In this document: one piece after another, positions 1 through 6,607 of the stretch
Numbering within the stretch: position 1 is the first letter of the stretch
How the letters are laid out: each line of letters opens with the position of its first letter
Source of the DNA: Spirochaetaceae bacterium
GTDB lineage: Bacteria; Spirochaetota; Spirochaetia; SZUA-6; Fen-1364
Reading direction: 5' to 3'
Assembly (NCBI GenBank): GCA_003141795.1
Contig: PLNO01000188.1
Span: forward strand, 30,127-39,670
Length of the DNA stretch: 9,544 bases
The notes under the pieces: generated by a model
The model's input: only the letters and a program-made list of their open reading frames with translations
The model's database searches: none
Told to the model about the DNA's origin: nothing
Program-made: the position numbers and the translations under genes

Positions 1-1542
1 GACAATGTCGGGGACTGCGCAGGTATGGCGGCGGACATCTTCGAATCCTACGAGGTGACCATCGTTTCGGCCCTGATCCTCGGCGTGGCGCTCGTCATGG
101 CCACGGGGGACCTGAAATGGATCATCTTCCCGCTGCTCGTACGCGGTATCGGCGTCCTCTCCTCCATCATCGGGACGTACCTCGTGAAGGGGAGGAAGGA
201 CGGGAAGAGCGACAACGCCCTGTCCTCCATCAACAAGGGCTTCTACTCATCGGCCGCGATCTCACTCGTGGCGTTCCTCGCCCTCGCCGTGTTCTACATG
301 CACGAGTGGCGCGCCTTCGCGTCGGTGGCGGTCGGCATCATCCTCGCCGTTGCTCTGGATGAGCTCACCAAGTACTTCACCGACACGCATCACAAGCCTG
401 TGAAAGACATCGCAGCGGCAACCAAGACGGGTCCGGCTACGGTCATCCTCCGCGGTCTCGTGGTCGGGTTCGAAGCCACCTTCTGGCAGATCATCGTCAT
501 CGGGCTCACCATCCTCGCCGCCGTCATCATCTACTGGGGCCAGGACGTGACGTATGTCCTGTACGGCGTTGCCATGACGGGCATCGGAATGCTCACCCTG
601 ACGGGCAACAACGTGGCCATGGACTCCTTCGGCCCCATCTCCGACAATGCAAATGGCATCGGCGAGATGGCGGGCCTGGATCCGAAGGCACGCCAGATCA
701 TGGCTGACCTCGACGCCGTGGGAAACACGACCAAGGCCATCACCAAGGGCGTGGCAATCGGCTCCGCGGTCATCGCGGCAGTCTCCCTGTTCGGCTCCTT
801 CCTTACCGACGTAACGCTCGTGCAGAAGAGCCTCGGCTTCGCCAAGGAGACGTGGCTCGCGGTCACCGGCATCAGGATCTCCGTGCCGACGATCTTCATC
901 GGCATGCTGATCGGTGGAAGCATCCCCTGGCTGTTCTCCTCGCTGACGGTGAACTCCGTGGCCCGTGCCGCAGGGCTCATCGTGGAAGAGGTGCGGAGGC
1001 AGTTCAAGATCCCCGGCCTTCTCGAAGGCAAGGTGAAGCCCGACTACGGTCAGACCGTGGGGCTGTGCACCACCGCCGCACAGCGTGAGCTGGTTCCGCT
1101 CGCCCTGATCGCGGTGCTCTCGCCGATCGTCGTCGGCCTCCTCCTGGGCGTCGAAGCCCTGGGCGGATTCCTCGGTGGCGTCATCCTTTCAGGCCAGCTC
1201 CTGGCGGTGTTCATGTCGAGCGCCGGCGGTGCATGGGACAACGCGAAGAAGACCATCGAAGACGGTCTGTACGGCGGCAAGGGCTCCGAGGCGCACAAGG
1301 CCGCGGTCATCGGCGATACGGTGGGCGATCCTCTGAAGGATACCTCGGGCCCTGCGTTGAACCCCATGATCAAGGTCATCAACCTCGTGTCCCTGATCGC
1401 GGCACCGATGCTGATCGGCGTCACCCTGAACGTGTGGGTGGGATTGGCCAGCGTCGTGCTCCTCGTCGTGATCTTCGGCTCGGTGTGGTACTCCAAGCGC
1501 GGAGGGTTCGGTAAGAAGGTCCAGACGGAAGGCAACTTCTAG
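1..1542 (+). CDS. hppA: Membrane-bound proton-translocating pyrophosphatase, C-terminal 513 residues (5' partial)
   Basis: Hydrolyses pyrophosphate in the cytoplasm and pumps H+ across the membrane. The reading frame is open from base 1, so the first ATG at 25 is internal: the window begins inside the DNVGDCAGMAAD motif of the catalytic region, and roughly the first third of the protein is missing. Other family motifs follow in order (numbering from base 1): DSFGPISDNANGIGEMAG from residue 208, GNTTKAITKG at 241-250, SSLTVNS near 312, GAWDNAKK near 410 and DTVGDPLKDTSGPALNP from 439. Long hydrophobic segments lie between them. Family knowledge: Lys and Thr in the GNTTKAIT motif (K245, T248 here) mark potassium-independent H+-pumping enzymes; the potassium-dependent type has Ala there. 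H+ rather than Na+ specificity is inferred from this type. A strong terminator follows, so the gene ends its own transcript. Confidence 0.97.
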   Translation, partial: DNVGDCAGMAADIFESYEVTIVSALILGVALVMATGDLKWIIFPLLVRGIGVLSSIIGTYLVKGRKDGKSDNALSSINKGFYSSAAISLVAFLALAVFYMHEWRAFASVAVGIILAVALDELTKYFTDTHHKPVKDIAAATKTGPATVILRGLVVGFEATFWQIIVIGLTILAAVIIYWGQDVTYVLYGVAMTGIGMLTLTGNNVAMDSFGPISDNANGIGEMAGLDPKARQIMADLDAVGNTTKAITKGVAIGSAVIAAVSLFGSFLTDVTLVQKSLGFAKETWLAVTGIRISVPTIFIGMLIGGSIPWLFSSLTVNSVARAAGLIVEEVRRQFKIPGLLEGKVKPDYGQTVGLCTTAAQRELVPLALIAVLSPIVVGLLLGVEALGGFLGGVILSGQLLAVFMSSAGGAWDNAKKTIEDGLYGGKGSEAHKAAVIGDTVGDPLKDTSGPALNPMIKVINLVSLIAAPMLIGVTLNVWVGLASVVLLVVIFGSVWYSKRGGFGKKVQTEGNF

Positions 1543-1571
1543 CCCTCGCCTGCATGATCCTGTGATAGTGG

Positions 1572-1615
1572 CGTCTGCCCGCGGGCCTCGAAGCCCCGGG
1601 CAGGCGTTTTTTTTT
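1572..1615 (+). terminator. Rho-independent terminator after hppA
   Basis: A GC-rich inverted repeat (CGTCTGCCCG pairing with CGGGCAGGCG, one G-T pair, extended inward by further G-C pairs) is followed directly by nine T residues at 1607-1615. It starts 29 bases after the hppA stop codon. It should end the hppA transcript and separate it from the DedA gene. Confidence 0.92.
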
Positions 1616-1635
1616 GTCGTCGAACGCGCTACACT
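1607..1635 (+). promoter_or_regulatory. Possible weak promoter for the DedA-family gene
   Basis: TACACT at 1630-1635 resembles a -10 box (4 of 6 consensus positions). The only -35 candidate at 17-base spacing is TTTTTT within the terminator T-run (1607-1612), a poor match; TTGTCG at 1614 is closer to consensus but only 10 bases away. Some promoter is expected here because the gene sits behind a strong terminator, but the sequence support is thin. Confidence 0.25.
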
Positions 1636-1651
1636 CTGACCGGAGGCATCG

Positions 1652-2272
1652 GTGGGGCTCACAGCGGCAATTGCGGCATTCGGCACGCACGTCATCGGCA
1701 GCATCGGCTATGTCGGTGTTTTTCTCCTCATGGTGGCGGAGAGCATGTTCCTTCCGGTGCCCTCCGAAGCGGTCATGCCCTTCGCGGGATTCGCGATCGC
1801 CGAGCACACGCTCTCGTGGGCGGGGGTGATCCTCTTCGCGACGCTCGGGAGCATCGTCGGTTCCCTCGTCGGCTACGCGGTGGGAAAGTTCGGCGGGCGG
1901 CCCTTCGTGGACAGGTTCGGCAAGTACGTTCTCCTGGACCATGCCGACCTCGAAGCCACCGATCGGTTTTTCACCAGGCGGGGCGGCGTCACCATTCTCG
2001 TGGCGCGCTTCATCCCCATCGTGCGGCACCTCATCTCCATCCCCGCGGGAATGGGGGAGATGCGCCTCGTGCCTTTCTGTCTTTTCACCGTTCTGGGCGC
2101 CGGGATATGGAACGCGTTTCTCGCGTGGTTGGGCTTCATCCTCCAGAAGAACTGGTCGATGATCCTCCGCTTCAGTCACATCATCGATATCGTCGTCATC
2201 GTGCTGCTCGTCGCCCTTCTTGCGCTGTACATACTGCGGCACCTGATGCGCCGCAGGAAGCCCGCCGCCTAG
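1652..2272 (+). CDS. DedA/VTT (SNARE-associated) family membrane protein
   Basis: A 206-residue inner-membrane protein of the DedA family. Members are polytopic proteins linked to lipid flipping (undecaprenyl phosphate or phospholipids), membrane-potential maintenance and cell division; the exact substrate here cannot be told. Visible family marks: ES near residue 30 followed by LPVPSEAVMPFAG with acidic E39, a GSLVGYAVGKFGGR segment at 70-83, and the ARFIPIVRHLISIPAG motif at 118-133 with the two conserved arginines R119 and R125. The last 30 or so residues are a hydrophobic helix and a basic tail (RRRKPAA). The GTG start is chosen because GGAGG lies at 1642-1646, five bases upstream, and the frame begins just before the first conserved region. 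The length is typical of the family. It stands alone between the hppA terminator and the convergent hydrogenase operon, so no functional link to either is implied. Confidence 0.93.
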   Translation: MGLTAAIAAFGTHVIGSIGYVGVFLLMVAESMFLPVPSEAVMPFAGFAIAEHTLSWAGVILFATLGSIVGSLVGYAVGKFGGRPFVDRFGKYVLLDHADLEATDRFFTRRGGVTILVARFIPIVRHLISIPAGMGEMRLVPFCLFTVLGAGIWNAFLAWLGFILQKNWSMILRFSHIIDIVVIVLLVALLALYILRHLMRRRKPAA

Positions 2273-2290
2273 AGGCGAAGACGGTCGCCT
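2273..2290. other. Small hairpin between two convergent genes
   Basis: AGGCGA and TCGCCT form a perfect 6-bp stem around a 6-base loop in the gap between the DedA stop codon (2270-2272) and the stop codon of the maturation protease (2289-2291, into which the stem runs). It could serve as a shared bidirectional transcription end. Neither side has a T-tract, so it is not a standard intrinsic terminator. Confidence 0.3.
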
Positions 2291-2804
2291 ATAGGCCTCT
2301 CAGCGCATCGACAAGCGCCCGAACGGTCACGCGGATCCCCGCGGCAGCTTCAGGGGAGAGTGATTCCCCGAACCCGACGGAGCGGGGTTGGACGCCAATC
2401 ATGATGACCTTGCATCCCATTTCCGTGGTGAGATAGGCGGCAAGAACGCTGAGGGGAAGGCCGTGGGTGGCGAACGATGCACCGCCCGCCTCGGAAGGGT
2501 CGAGGAGCTTGACCGTCCCGGGGGCCTCCCCCATGTCGGCGGCATCCACGATGATGACGTGAGAGGGGGCGAGGGCGCGCAGCTCCCCGGAGCTGTTCTC
2601 GGGCGCCGCACCAGCGGGAATCCCGACGACCCCCGGGATGCGCAGGGCCGCGATCTCCTCAGCCACACGATTGCCCAGGGCGTCATCCGAGCGCAGCTCG
2701 GAGCCGACACCGAGGACGACGACCGTCCCCGCCGGCCCCCCCCGGGGGTCAGGTCTGGTCGCCAGCGCTTTCTTCAGTGCAGGCAGGAGAGGGGCTGCTG
2801 ACAT
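2289..2804 (-). CDS. hycI: Hydrogenase maturation endopeptidase, HycI/HybD family
   Basis: A 171-residue cytoplasmic protease that removes the C-terminal peptide of a [NiFe]-hydrogenase large subunit after nickel has been inserted. The family fold begins with VLGVGSELRSDDALG (30-44), the variant of the usual GxGNxxxxDDGxG motif. VDAADMG follows at 86-92 and THGLPLSVL at 113-121. By analogy with HycI and HybD, the nickel-sensing ligands would be D41, D90 and H114; this is alignment by eye. The substrate is almost surely the NuoD-like large subunit of the same operon, which keeps a 46-residue extension after its DPCxxC motif. The ATG start lies 56 bases inside the preceding ferredoxin gene and has no clear ribosome binding site, suggesting translational coupling. 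A later start would cut into the first strand of the fold. Confidence 0.93.
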   Translation of the reverse strand: MSAAPLLPALKKALATRPDPRGGPAGTVVVLGVGSELRSDDALGNRVAEEIAALRIPGVVGIPAGAAPENSSGELRALAPSHVIIVDAADMGEAPGTVKLLDPSEAGGASFATHGLPLSVLAAYLTTEMGCKVIMIGVQPRSVGFGESLSPEAAAGIRVTVRALVDALRGL

Positions 2805-3162
2805 GGAACGTCACTTTGAGCTTGCCCCGGTCCACCTGGGTGAGCTCGAATTCGGGAGTGATCTCGATGACCTTCTTGGGACACGTCTCCGCGCACTGCG
2901 CGCAGTAGACGCACTTGCCGAAGTCGATCGACGCCTCGAACTTCTTCTCCCCTACCTTGGTGATCGTGATGGCGTTGGCGGGGCAATCGCGCACGCAGAG
3001 CTTGCATCCGATGCACTTGTCCGAGTCGAACTTCGGAGCGCCGCGGAACTTGTCCGGCATCCTGAACTTCGCGAAGGGATAGCGGATCGTCGCCGGCTTC
3101 TTGAACAGGGACGCCAGCACGGAAAAGATCATCTCACCGGGGTGGTGATGTTTGGTACGCAT
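2749..3162 (-). CDS. NuoI-like 2x[4Fe-4S] ferredoxin subunit of the hydrogenase
   Basis: A 137-residue iron-sulfur subunit that passes electrons between an outside carrier (probably soluble ferredoxin) and the small subunit. Two classic cluster motifs are visible: C50-C53-C56-C60 followed by Pro, and C84-C87-C90-C94 followed by Pro. The N-terminal 45 residues include a hydrophobic patch and the basic PFAKFRMPDKFRG stretch that anchors such subunits at the membrane arm. It starts one base after the NuoH-like gene, with AAGGAG 10 bases before the ATG; a second ATG at 3132 has poorer spacing. Compared with NuoI it has a short tail of about 30 residues, whose last 18 codons are shared out of frame with the protease gene. 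MbhN and HycF/HyfH are comparable subunits in related complexes. Confidence 0.92.
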   Translation of the reverse strand: MRTKHHHPGEMIFSVLASLFKKPATIRYPFAKFRMPDKFRGAPKFDSDKCIGCKLCVRDCPANAITITKVGEKKFEASIDFGKCVYCAQCAETCPKKVIEITPEFELTQVDRGKLKVTFHVSSPSPACTEESAGDQT

Positions 3163-3163
3163 A

Positions 3164-4105
3164 TCAGACGAACTCCTTCACGACCAGATCGATGACGACT
3201 TGGAGGAAGGCGATGGGGGCGACCCATCGCCAGCAGAAATTGATCATCTGGTCCATCCTGAGCCTCGCGAAGATCGTGCGCAGGAGCGCGAGTAGCGCGA
3301 GGATCCCTCCGACCTTGACGAGATAGACGATGAAGCCGAGCCATGCCGGAAGCCCCAGACCGAAGGGGAGAAAGACGGCTGCCAGCAGGGAGGAGGTCAC
3401 GATGGCCTCCGAGTCGATGGCGAGGCGGAAGAAGGCGAGGTGCCTGCCGCTGTATTCGGTGAAGCTCCCCGCGACGATCTCCGTCTCCGCCTCGGGTGCG
3501 TCGAAGGGGACGCGTTCGAGCTTGCCCAGGAGCGTGATCAACGCCACCCCGAAGCCGATGATGTTGACGGCCCAGCGCCAGGGGTGCGACCCGTAATAGG
3601 AGGTCATGCCGGCGATGGACCACGTATCGGCGAGCATCGCGGGACCGAGCAGGGCGGTGAACAGCGGGATCTCGTAGGCGAACAGCTGCGTGATGGAGCG
3701 CACGGCGCCGATCGTGGAGAAGATGGAGCGCGAGTACCAGCCGCCCAGGAAGAAGCTGAGGGTCGGGATGAGGAGGAGGTACATCACGACGACGAGGTCC
3801 CCGCTGAAGGAGAACAGGGGCGTCCTGCTCCACAGCGGGATGTAGAGGAAGGCGGCGATCACCGCCGCGAGGGCGAAGACCGGTGCCATCACGAACATGC
3901 GCCGGTCCGCCTCCTCGGGGATCACGGATTCCTTTCCGAAGAGCTTGAACAGATCCGCCAGGGGCTGATACCAGGGGGGCCCGATCCTGTTCTGCAGCCG
4001 CGCGTAGATCTTCCTGTCCACGTACTGGCCGGCGAGGCCCATGAGGACGAGGAAGAGAAGGCCGGGGAAAACGAGGATCTGCAGCAGGTTCACGAGGGCT
4101 GTCAT
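3164..4105 (-). CDS. NuoH-like (ND1/HycD/MbhM-type) membrane subunit
   Basis: A 313-residue integral membrane protein that joins the hydrophilic catalytic arm to the ion-pumping membrane arm. Family motifs are clear: DRKIYARLQNRIGPP (30-44), AVRSITQLFAYEIPL in the middle, ERVPFDAPEAETEIVAG followed by FTEYSG (the conserved acidic loop), and ARLRMDQMINFCWRW near the C-terminus. About eight hydrophobic helices are apparent, the usual NuoH number. The ATG at 4105-4103 overlaps the TGA of the large-subunit gene (ATGA), with GGAGG nine bases upstream. The open frame extends 20 codons further upstream, but that stretch is arginine-rich, antisense-like in composition and lies inside the large-subunit gene, so it is not used. 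The carboxylate-rich loop is kept, consistent with proton or sodium coupling rather than a decayed copy. Confidence 0.95.
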   Translation of the reverse strand: MTALVNLLQILVFPGLLFLVLMGLAGQYVDRKIYARLQNRIGPPWYQPLADLFKLFGKESVIPEEADRRMFVMAPVFALAAVIAAFLYIPLWSRTPLFSFSGDLVVVMYLLLIPTLSFFLGGWYSRSIFSTIGAVRSITQLFAYEIPLFTALLGPAMLADTWSIAGMTSYYGSHPWRWAVNIIGFGVALITLLGKLERVPFDAPEAETEIVAGSFTEYSGRHLAFFRLAIDSEAIVTSSLLAAVFLPFGLGLPAWLGFIVYLVKVGGILALLALLRTIFARLRMDQMINFCWRWVAPIAFLQVVIDLVVKEFV

Positions 4106-5337
4106 CGGCCGTTGCCTCCGGGAATGCGGATGCCGGAGAGATCGATCCCGCGCGCCTTGTGCCACTGGACCCCGTAGCGGGAGACCTCTTCCCAGCTCAT
4201 GGTTTTCCTGTCGCCACGCTCGGCATTGCGCACGCCGACCATCCTGTCCGTGCAGGAGAAACAGGGGTCGATCGCCGCGATGACGATGGGCAGGTCGGCA
4301 AGATATCCGTCTTCGAGCATCTTCGACACGGACTGCGTATTGGCGAGGGTCGGCGCCCTGACCTTCACGCGTTCGGGCTTTTCCGTCCCATTGCCGCGCA
4401 CGTAGTGCACGTCCTCGCCGCGGGGCGCCTCGTAGCGGCTCACCGCCTCCCCTTCGGGGATGCGGCGTGGCGCCTTCACGGCGATGGGGCCCTCGGGGAT
4501 CTTCGCGATGAGCTGGCGCAGGATGGAATACGTCTCCATGAGCTCGCCGAGACGCACGATGGTGCGGCCGTACACGTCGCAGTGGTTGTCCACCACGACC
4601 TTGAACGTCACGTCGGGATACGCCATGTAGGGGTCGTCGCGACGGGTGTCGCGGTCCACGCCCGAAGCGCGCGCCGTGGGGCCGACCGTGCCGAGGCTGA
4701 GGGCGTCCTCCCGTGAGAGCTTGCCGACCCCCGAGAGACGCTGGATGATGGTCTGCTCGGTCAGCGCGAGCTCGATGTAGTACTTCGTGCGCTCCTCGAG
4801 CTGATCCACGGTCTTCAAGATCTCGGGGTACATGTCCGGGCTGATGTCCCGGCGCACTCCGCCGATGGCGTTCATACCGTAGTTGACCCGGTTGCCGGTG
4901 AGCCTGGCCAGGAGGATCATGACGAGCTCCCGGTCACGCCACGTATACATGAGGAGCGTGTCGAACCCGATCTCGTGGCCGGCGACGCCGAGCCAGAGGA
5001 GGTGGCTGTGGACGCGCTCGAGCTCCGCGATGATCGTTCTGATGTAGCGCGCCCGGGCGGGCAGCTCGATGCCGGCGATCTCCTCGACGGCCTGGACGAA
5101 GGCGCTGGAGTGGGAGAAGGAGCAGATTCCGCAGACCCTCTCCACGAGGTACAGGTCCTGGGTATAGGAGCGCTGTTCGCATCCCTTCTCGATTCCGCGG
5201 TGGTTGTACCCGAAGCGCATCCGCACGGCGTCGATCTTCTCCCCACGAAGGTCCACCATGAAGCTCTCCGGCTCCTTCAGCGCGGGGTGCTGGGGCCCGA
5301 TGGGGACCGTGACGACCCTGTCTTCGAAATCACTCAT
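4102..5337 (-). CDS. [NiFe]-hydrogenase large (catalytic) subunit, group 4, NuoD-like
   Basis: A 411-residue cytoplasm-facing catalytic subunit binding the Ni-Fe(CN)2CO centre. The N-terminal motif ERVCGICSFSH gives C69, C72 and H76; the C-terminal motif DPCFSCTDR gives C359 and C362, so all four nickel ligands are present. Residues 366-411, beginning MVGVRNAE, form a 46-residue extension after CTDR, where HycI-type proteases cut (after R365). The N-terminal VPIGPQHPALKEP is the complex I 49-kDa-type start, but the second His of GPQHPxxH, known from complex I quinone sites, is a Lys (K21), and the RMDY-type region of complex I is replaced by RVCG. The enzyme should therefore react with H2/H+, not quinone. 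The ATG at 5337 is preferred to the GTG at 5346 because an AAGGTG ribosome binding site covers that GTG. The gene overlaps its predecessor by 8 bases and its successor by 4. Confidence 0.95.
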   Translation of the reverse strand: MSDFEDRVVTVPIGPQHPALKEPESFMVDLRGEKIDAVRMRFGYNHRGIEKGCEQRSYTQDLYLVERVCGICSFSHSSAFVQAVEEIAGIELPARARYIRTIIAELERVHSHLLWLGVAGHEIGFDTLLMYTWRDRELVMILLARLTGNRVNYGMNAIGGVRRDISPDMYPEILKTVDQLEERTKYYIELALTEQTIIQRLSGVGKLSREDALSLGTVGPTARASGVDRDTRRDDPYMAYPDVTFKVVVDNHCDVYGRTIVRLGELMETYSILRQLIAKIPEGPIAVKAPRRIPEGEAVSRYEAPRGEDVHYVRGNGTEKPERVKVRAPTLANTQSVSKMLEDGYLADLPIVIAAIDPCFSCTDRMVGVRNAERGDRKTMSWEEVSRYGVQWHKARGIDLSGIRIPGGNGR

Positions 5338-5824
5338 CCGCTTCACCTTCTGCTTTCATGCCCTTCGAGGAAGGCGTCGCACCCTTGGGAGCCCAGTCCT
5401 TCAGCAGAGGATGCTCGTCAGCTGGCCAATCGTCGGGGAGGGGATAGCGGCGGCCTTCCGGCAGGCCTTCGATGACGGCGCCCAGCAGGTCCTCAAGCTC
5501 CCGCTCGTACAGCGTGGCGCCGGGGAAATACGGGGTCACCGTCGGAATGGGCTCGCCCTTGGGAAAGCGCACCTTCACGTTCACCATGATCCCGCCGTCC
5601 CGGGCGAGATGGTAGATGAGCTCCAGATCCGGCCCCACGTCGAGCCCCGTGATCGTGCAGAGGATGCCGAACCCCCTCGTCTTGACGAGGTGGTCGAAGA
5701 GCGCGGGGAAGCTCTGCCTTTCCACCGATACCCAGAGACGGGTCGCGCGCTGGAGCTTCACCGCCCCTTCGGAGAGAGAGCCGAAGGACTGCAACTCCGT
5801 CGTCAGGGCCTGGATGTCGCTCAT
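5330..5824 (-). CDS. NuoC-like (30-kDa subunit/HycE N-terminal-type) hydrogenase subunit
   Basis: A 164-residue peripheral subunit that packs against the large subunit. It has no cofactor motif; its role is structural and in assembly. The complex I 30-kDa signature is recognisable: ERELEDLLGAVIEGLPEG at 107-124, then PLPDDWPADEHPLLKDW at 128-144. The tail after residue 146 is a short Ser/Lys/Glu-rich stretch. The protein is stand-alone, unlike HycE and HyfG where it is fused to the large subunit. The ATG at 5824-5822 overlaps the TGA of the small-subunit gene (ATGA) and has AAGGAG five bases upstream. The frame stays open for another 119 codons upstream, but that part is the Arg/His-rich shadow of the small-subunit gene. 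Confidence 0.93.
   Translation of the reverse strand: MSDIQALTTELQSFGSLSEGAVKLQRATRLWVSVERQSFPALFDHLVKTRGFGILCTITGLDVGPDLELIYHLARDGGIMVNVKVRFPKGEPIPTVTPYFPGATLYERELEDLLGAVIEGLPEGRRYPLPDDWPADEHPLLKDWAPKGATPSSKGMKAEGEADE
5343..5350 (-). promoter_or_regulatory. Ribosome binding site that fixes the large-subunit start
   Basis: On the minus strand GAAGGTGA lies six to seven bases before the ATG at 5337. The alternative GTG start (5346-5344) is part of this same sequence and has no binding site of its own. This favours the ATG and a 411-residue large subunit. Confidence 0.6.
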
Positions 5825-6264
5825 TTCTTCTCCTTTTCCTCGAGGGTCTTGAGGAGCTTCGTGAACCCGTCGAGGATGGCCTGGGGGCTCGCCGGACAGC
5901 CGGGGATGTAAGCGTCGACGTGGATCGCCTTGTCGATCCCCCCCATGACGTTGTACAGGCCGTTGAACACGCCGCCGCTGGTTGCGCAGCTGCCGACGGC
6001 CACGACGAGCTTCGGCTCCGGCACCTGCTCGTAGATGCGCACGAGCCTGTCCTTGATCTGGTTGGTCACGGGGCCCGAGCAGGCCATGATGTCGCAATGC
6101 CGAGGCGTACCCTTGAGCTGCACGCCGAGGCGCTCCAGGTCGAAGCGGGGGGTGAGCGCGGCGATGATCTCGATGTCGCACGCGTTACAGGCCCCCGTGT
6201 TGAAGTGGAGTATCCAGGGGGACTTCCGCTGTCCCCATCGAACGAGCCTATGGAAAACGCTCAT
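5821..6264 (-). CDS. [NiFe]-hydrogenase small subunit, NuoB-like
   Basis: A 147-residue iron-sulfur subunit carrying the single [4Fe-4S] cluster next to the Ni-Fe site. Visible motifs: HFNTGACNACDIE (C26, C29), MACSGPVT (C62), VVAVGSCATSGG (C93) and YIPGCPASP (C123). C26/C29, C93 and C123 include the expected cluster ligands. The CxxC followed by an acid matches group 4 hydrogenase small subunits (EchC, MbhJ, HycG); complex I NuoB has two adjacent cysteines at this place. The protein is short and lacks the Tat signal and extra clusters of group 1 small subunits, so it faces the cytoplasm. It starts seven bases after the NuoA-like stop, with GGAGGT nine bases upstream of the ATG, and ends in an ATGA overlap with the NuoC-like gene. 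Confidence 0.95.
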   Translation of the reverse strand: MSVFHRLVRWGQRKSPWILHFNTGACNACDIEIIAALTPRFDLERLGVQLKGTPRHCDIMACSGPVTNQIKDRLVRIYEQVPEPKLVVAVGSCATSGGVFNGLYNVMGGIDKAIHVDAYIPGCPASPQAILDGFTKLLKTLEEKEKK

Positions 6265-6271
6265 GGCGTCA

Positions 6272-6604
6272 TTACCTCCGCAGGAGAATGAAGAGTCCCA
6301 GGAGAGCGCCCAGAATATAGATGACGGCTGTCGCCAGACTCTGGAGCGTATGCCCGGGCGTCGTGGCCACCATCAGCGTGACCACGTGCAGGATCGTGAA
6401 GAAGAAGGCGAACGGGAAGAACTGGGCGTAGTCCACCTGGACCCTGTGCGTGTCGATCGTTTCCCCGCCGGCGTAGGGCTTGTCGATGGCCCCCCGGTCC
6501 GTCTTGCGCTTGAACGCGAGCGTTCCCGATGCCTGGGCGAGGCCCCACACGACGAGCACGAGAAGGGTGAGGGCGACGGGCGGGACGAGGATGAGATACG
6601 ACAT
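6272..6604 (-). CDS. NuoA-like three-helix membrane subunit
   Basis: A 110-residue integral membrane protein placed directly before the small subunit, exactly where nuoA sits relative to nuoB in complex I operons. Three hydrophobic helices are apparent (about 4-22, 62-80 and 86-108). The loop after helix 1 holds KPYAGGE at 42-48, which resembles the PYExGxxP-type loop of NuoA/ND3. The following QFFPFAFFFTILHVVTLMV aligns with NuoA helix 2, but the conserved acidic pair of complex I (D and E in the FDVE segment) appears as H73 and V75. It is therefore a divergent NuoA relative, possibly with an altered role in linking catalysis to ion movement. The assignment rests on position, topology and the short loop motif. 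Start: ATG three bases after the NuoK-like stop, with AAGGGG six bases upstream. Confidence 0.75.
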   Translation of the reverse strand: MSYLILVPPVALTLLVLVVWGLAQASGTLAFKRKTDRGAIDKPYAGGETIDTHRVQVDYAQFFPFAFFFTILHVVTLMVATTPGHTLQSLATAVIYILGALLGLFILLRR

Positions 6605-6607
6605 CAG

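Noticed and set aside
1..1542. Sodium-pumping pyrophosphatase
   Set aside because: The Lys/Thr pair in GNTTKAIT and the GDCAGMAAD form fit the potassium-independent H+ pump class; known Na+ pumps are potassium-dependent with Ala at the Lys position.
1543..1651. Small RNA or riboswitch between hppA and the DedA gene
   Set aside because: The only structure seen is the terminator hairpin; the remaining sequence is too short for a known riboswitch.
4106..4165. 20-residue N-terminal extension of the NuoH-like protein
   Set aside because: It is Arg-rich and lies in the coding region of the large subunit; the ATG at 4105 gives the usual NuoH start.
3440..4177. 245-codon plus-strand open frame opposite the NuoH-like gene
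   Set aside because: Highly charged, repetitive Glu/His/Asp composition is the complement of hydrophobic codons on the real strand; no motif seen.
5338..5346. GTG at 5346 as start of the large subunit (414 residues)
   Set aside because: This GTG lies inside the AAGGTG ribosome binding site of the ATG at 5337 and has no binding site of its own.
5825..6181. Longer N-terminus for the NuoC-like protein
   Set aside because: The added stretch is an Arg/His-rich shadow of the small-subunit gene; the ATG at 5824 has a strong ribosome binding site.
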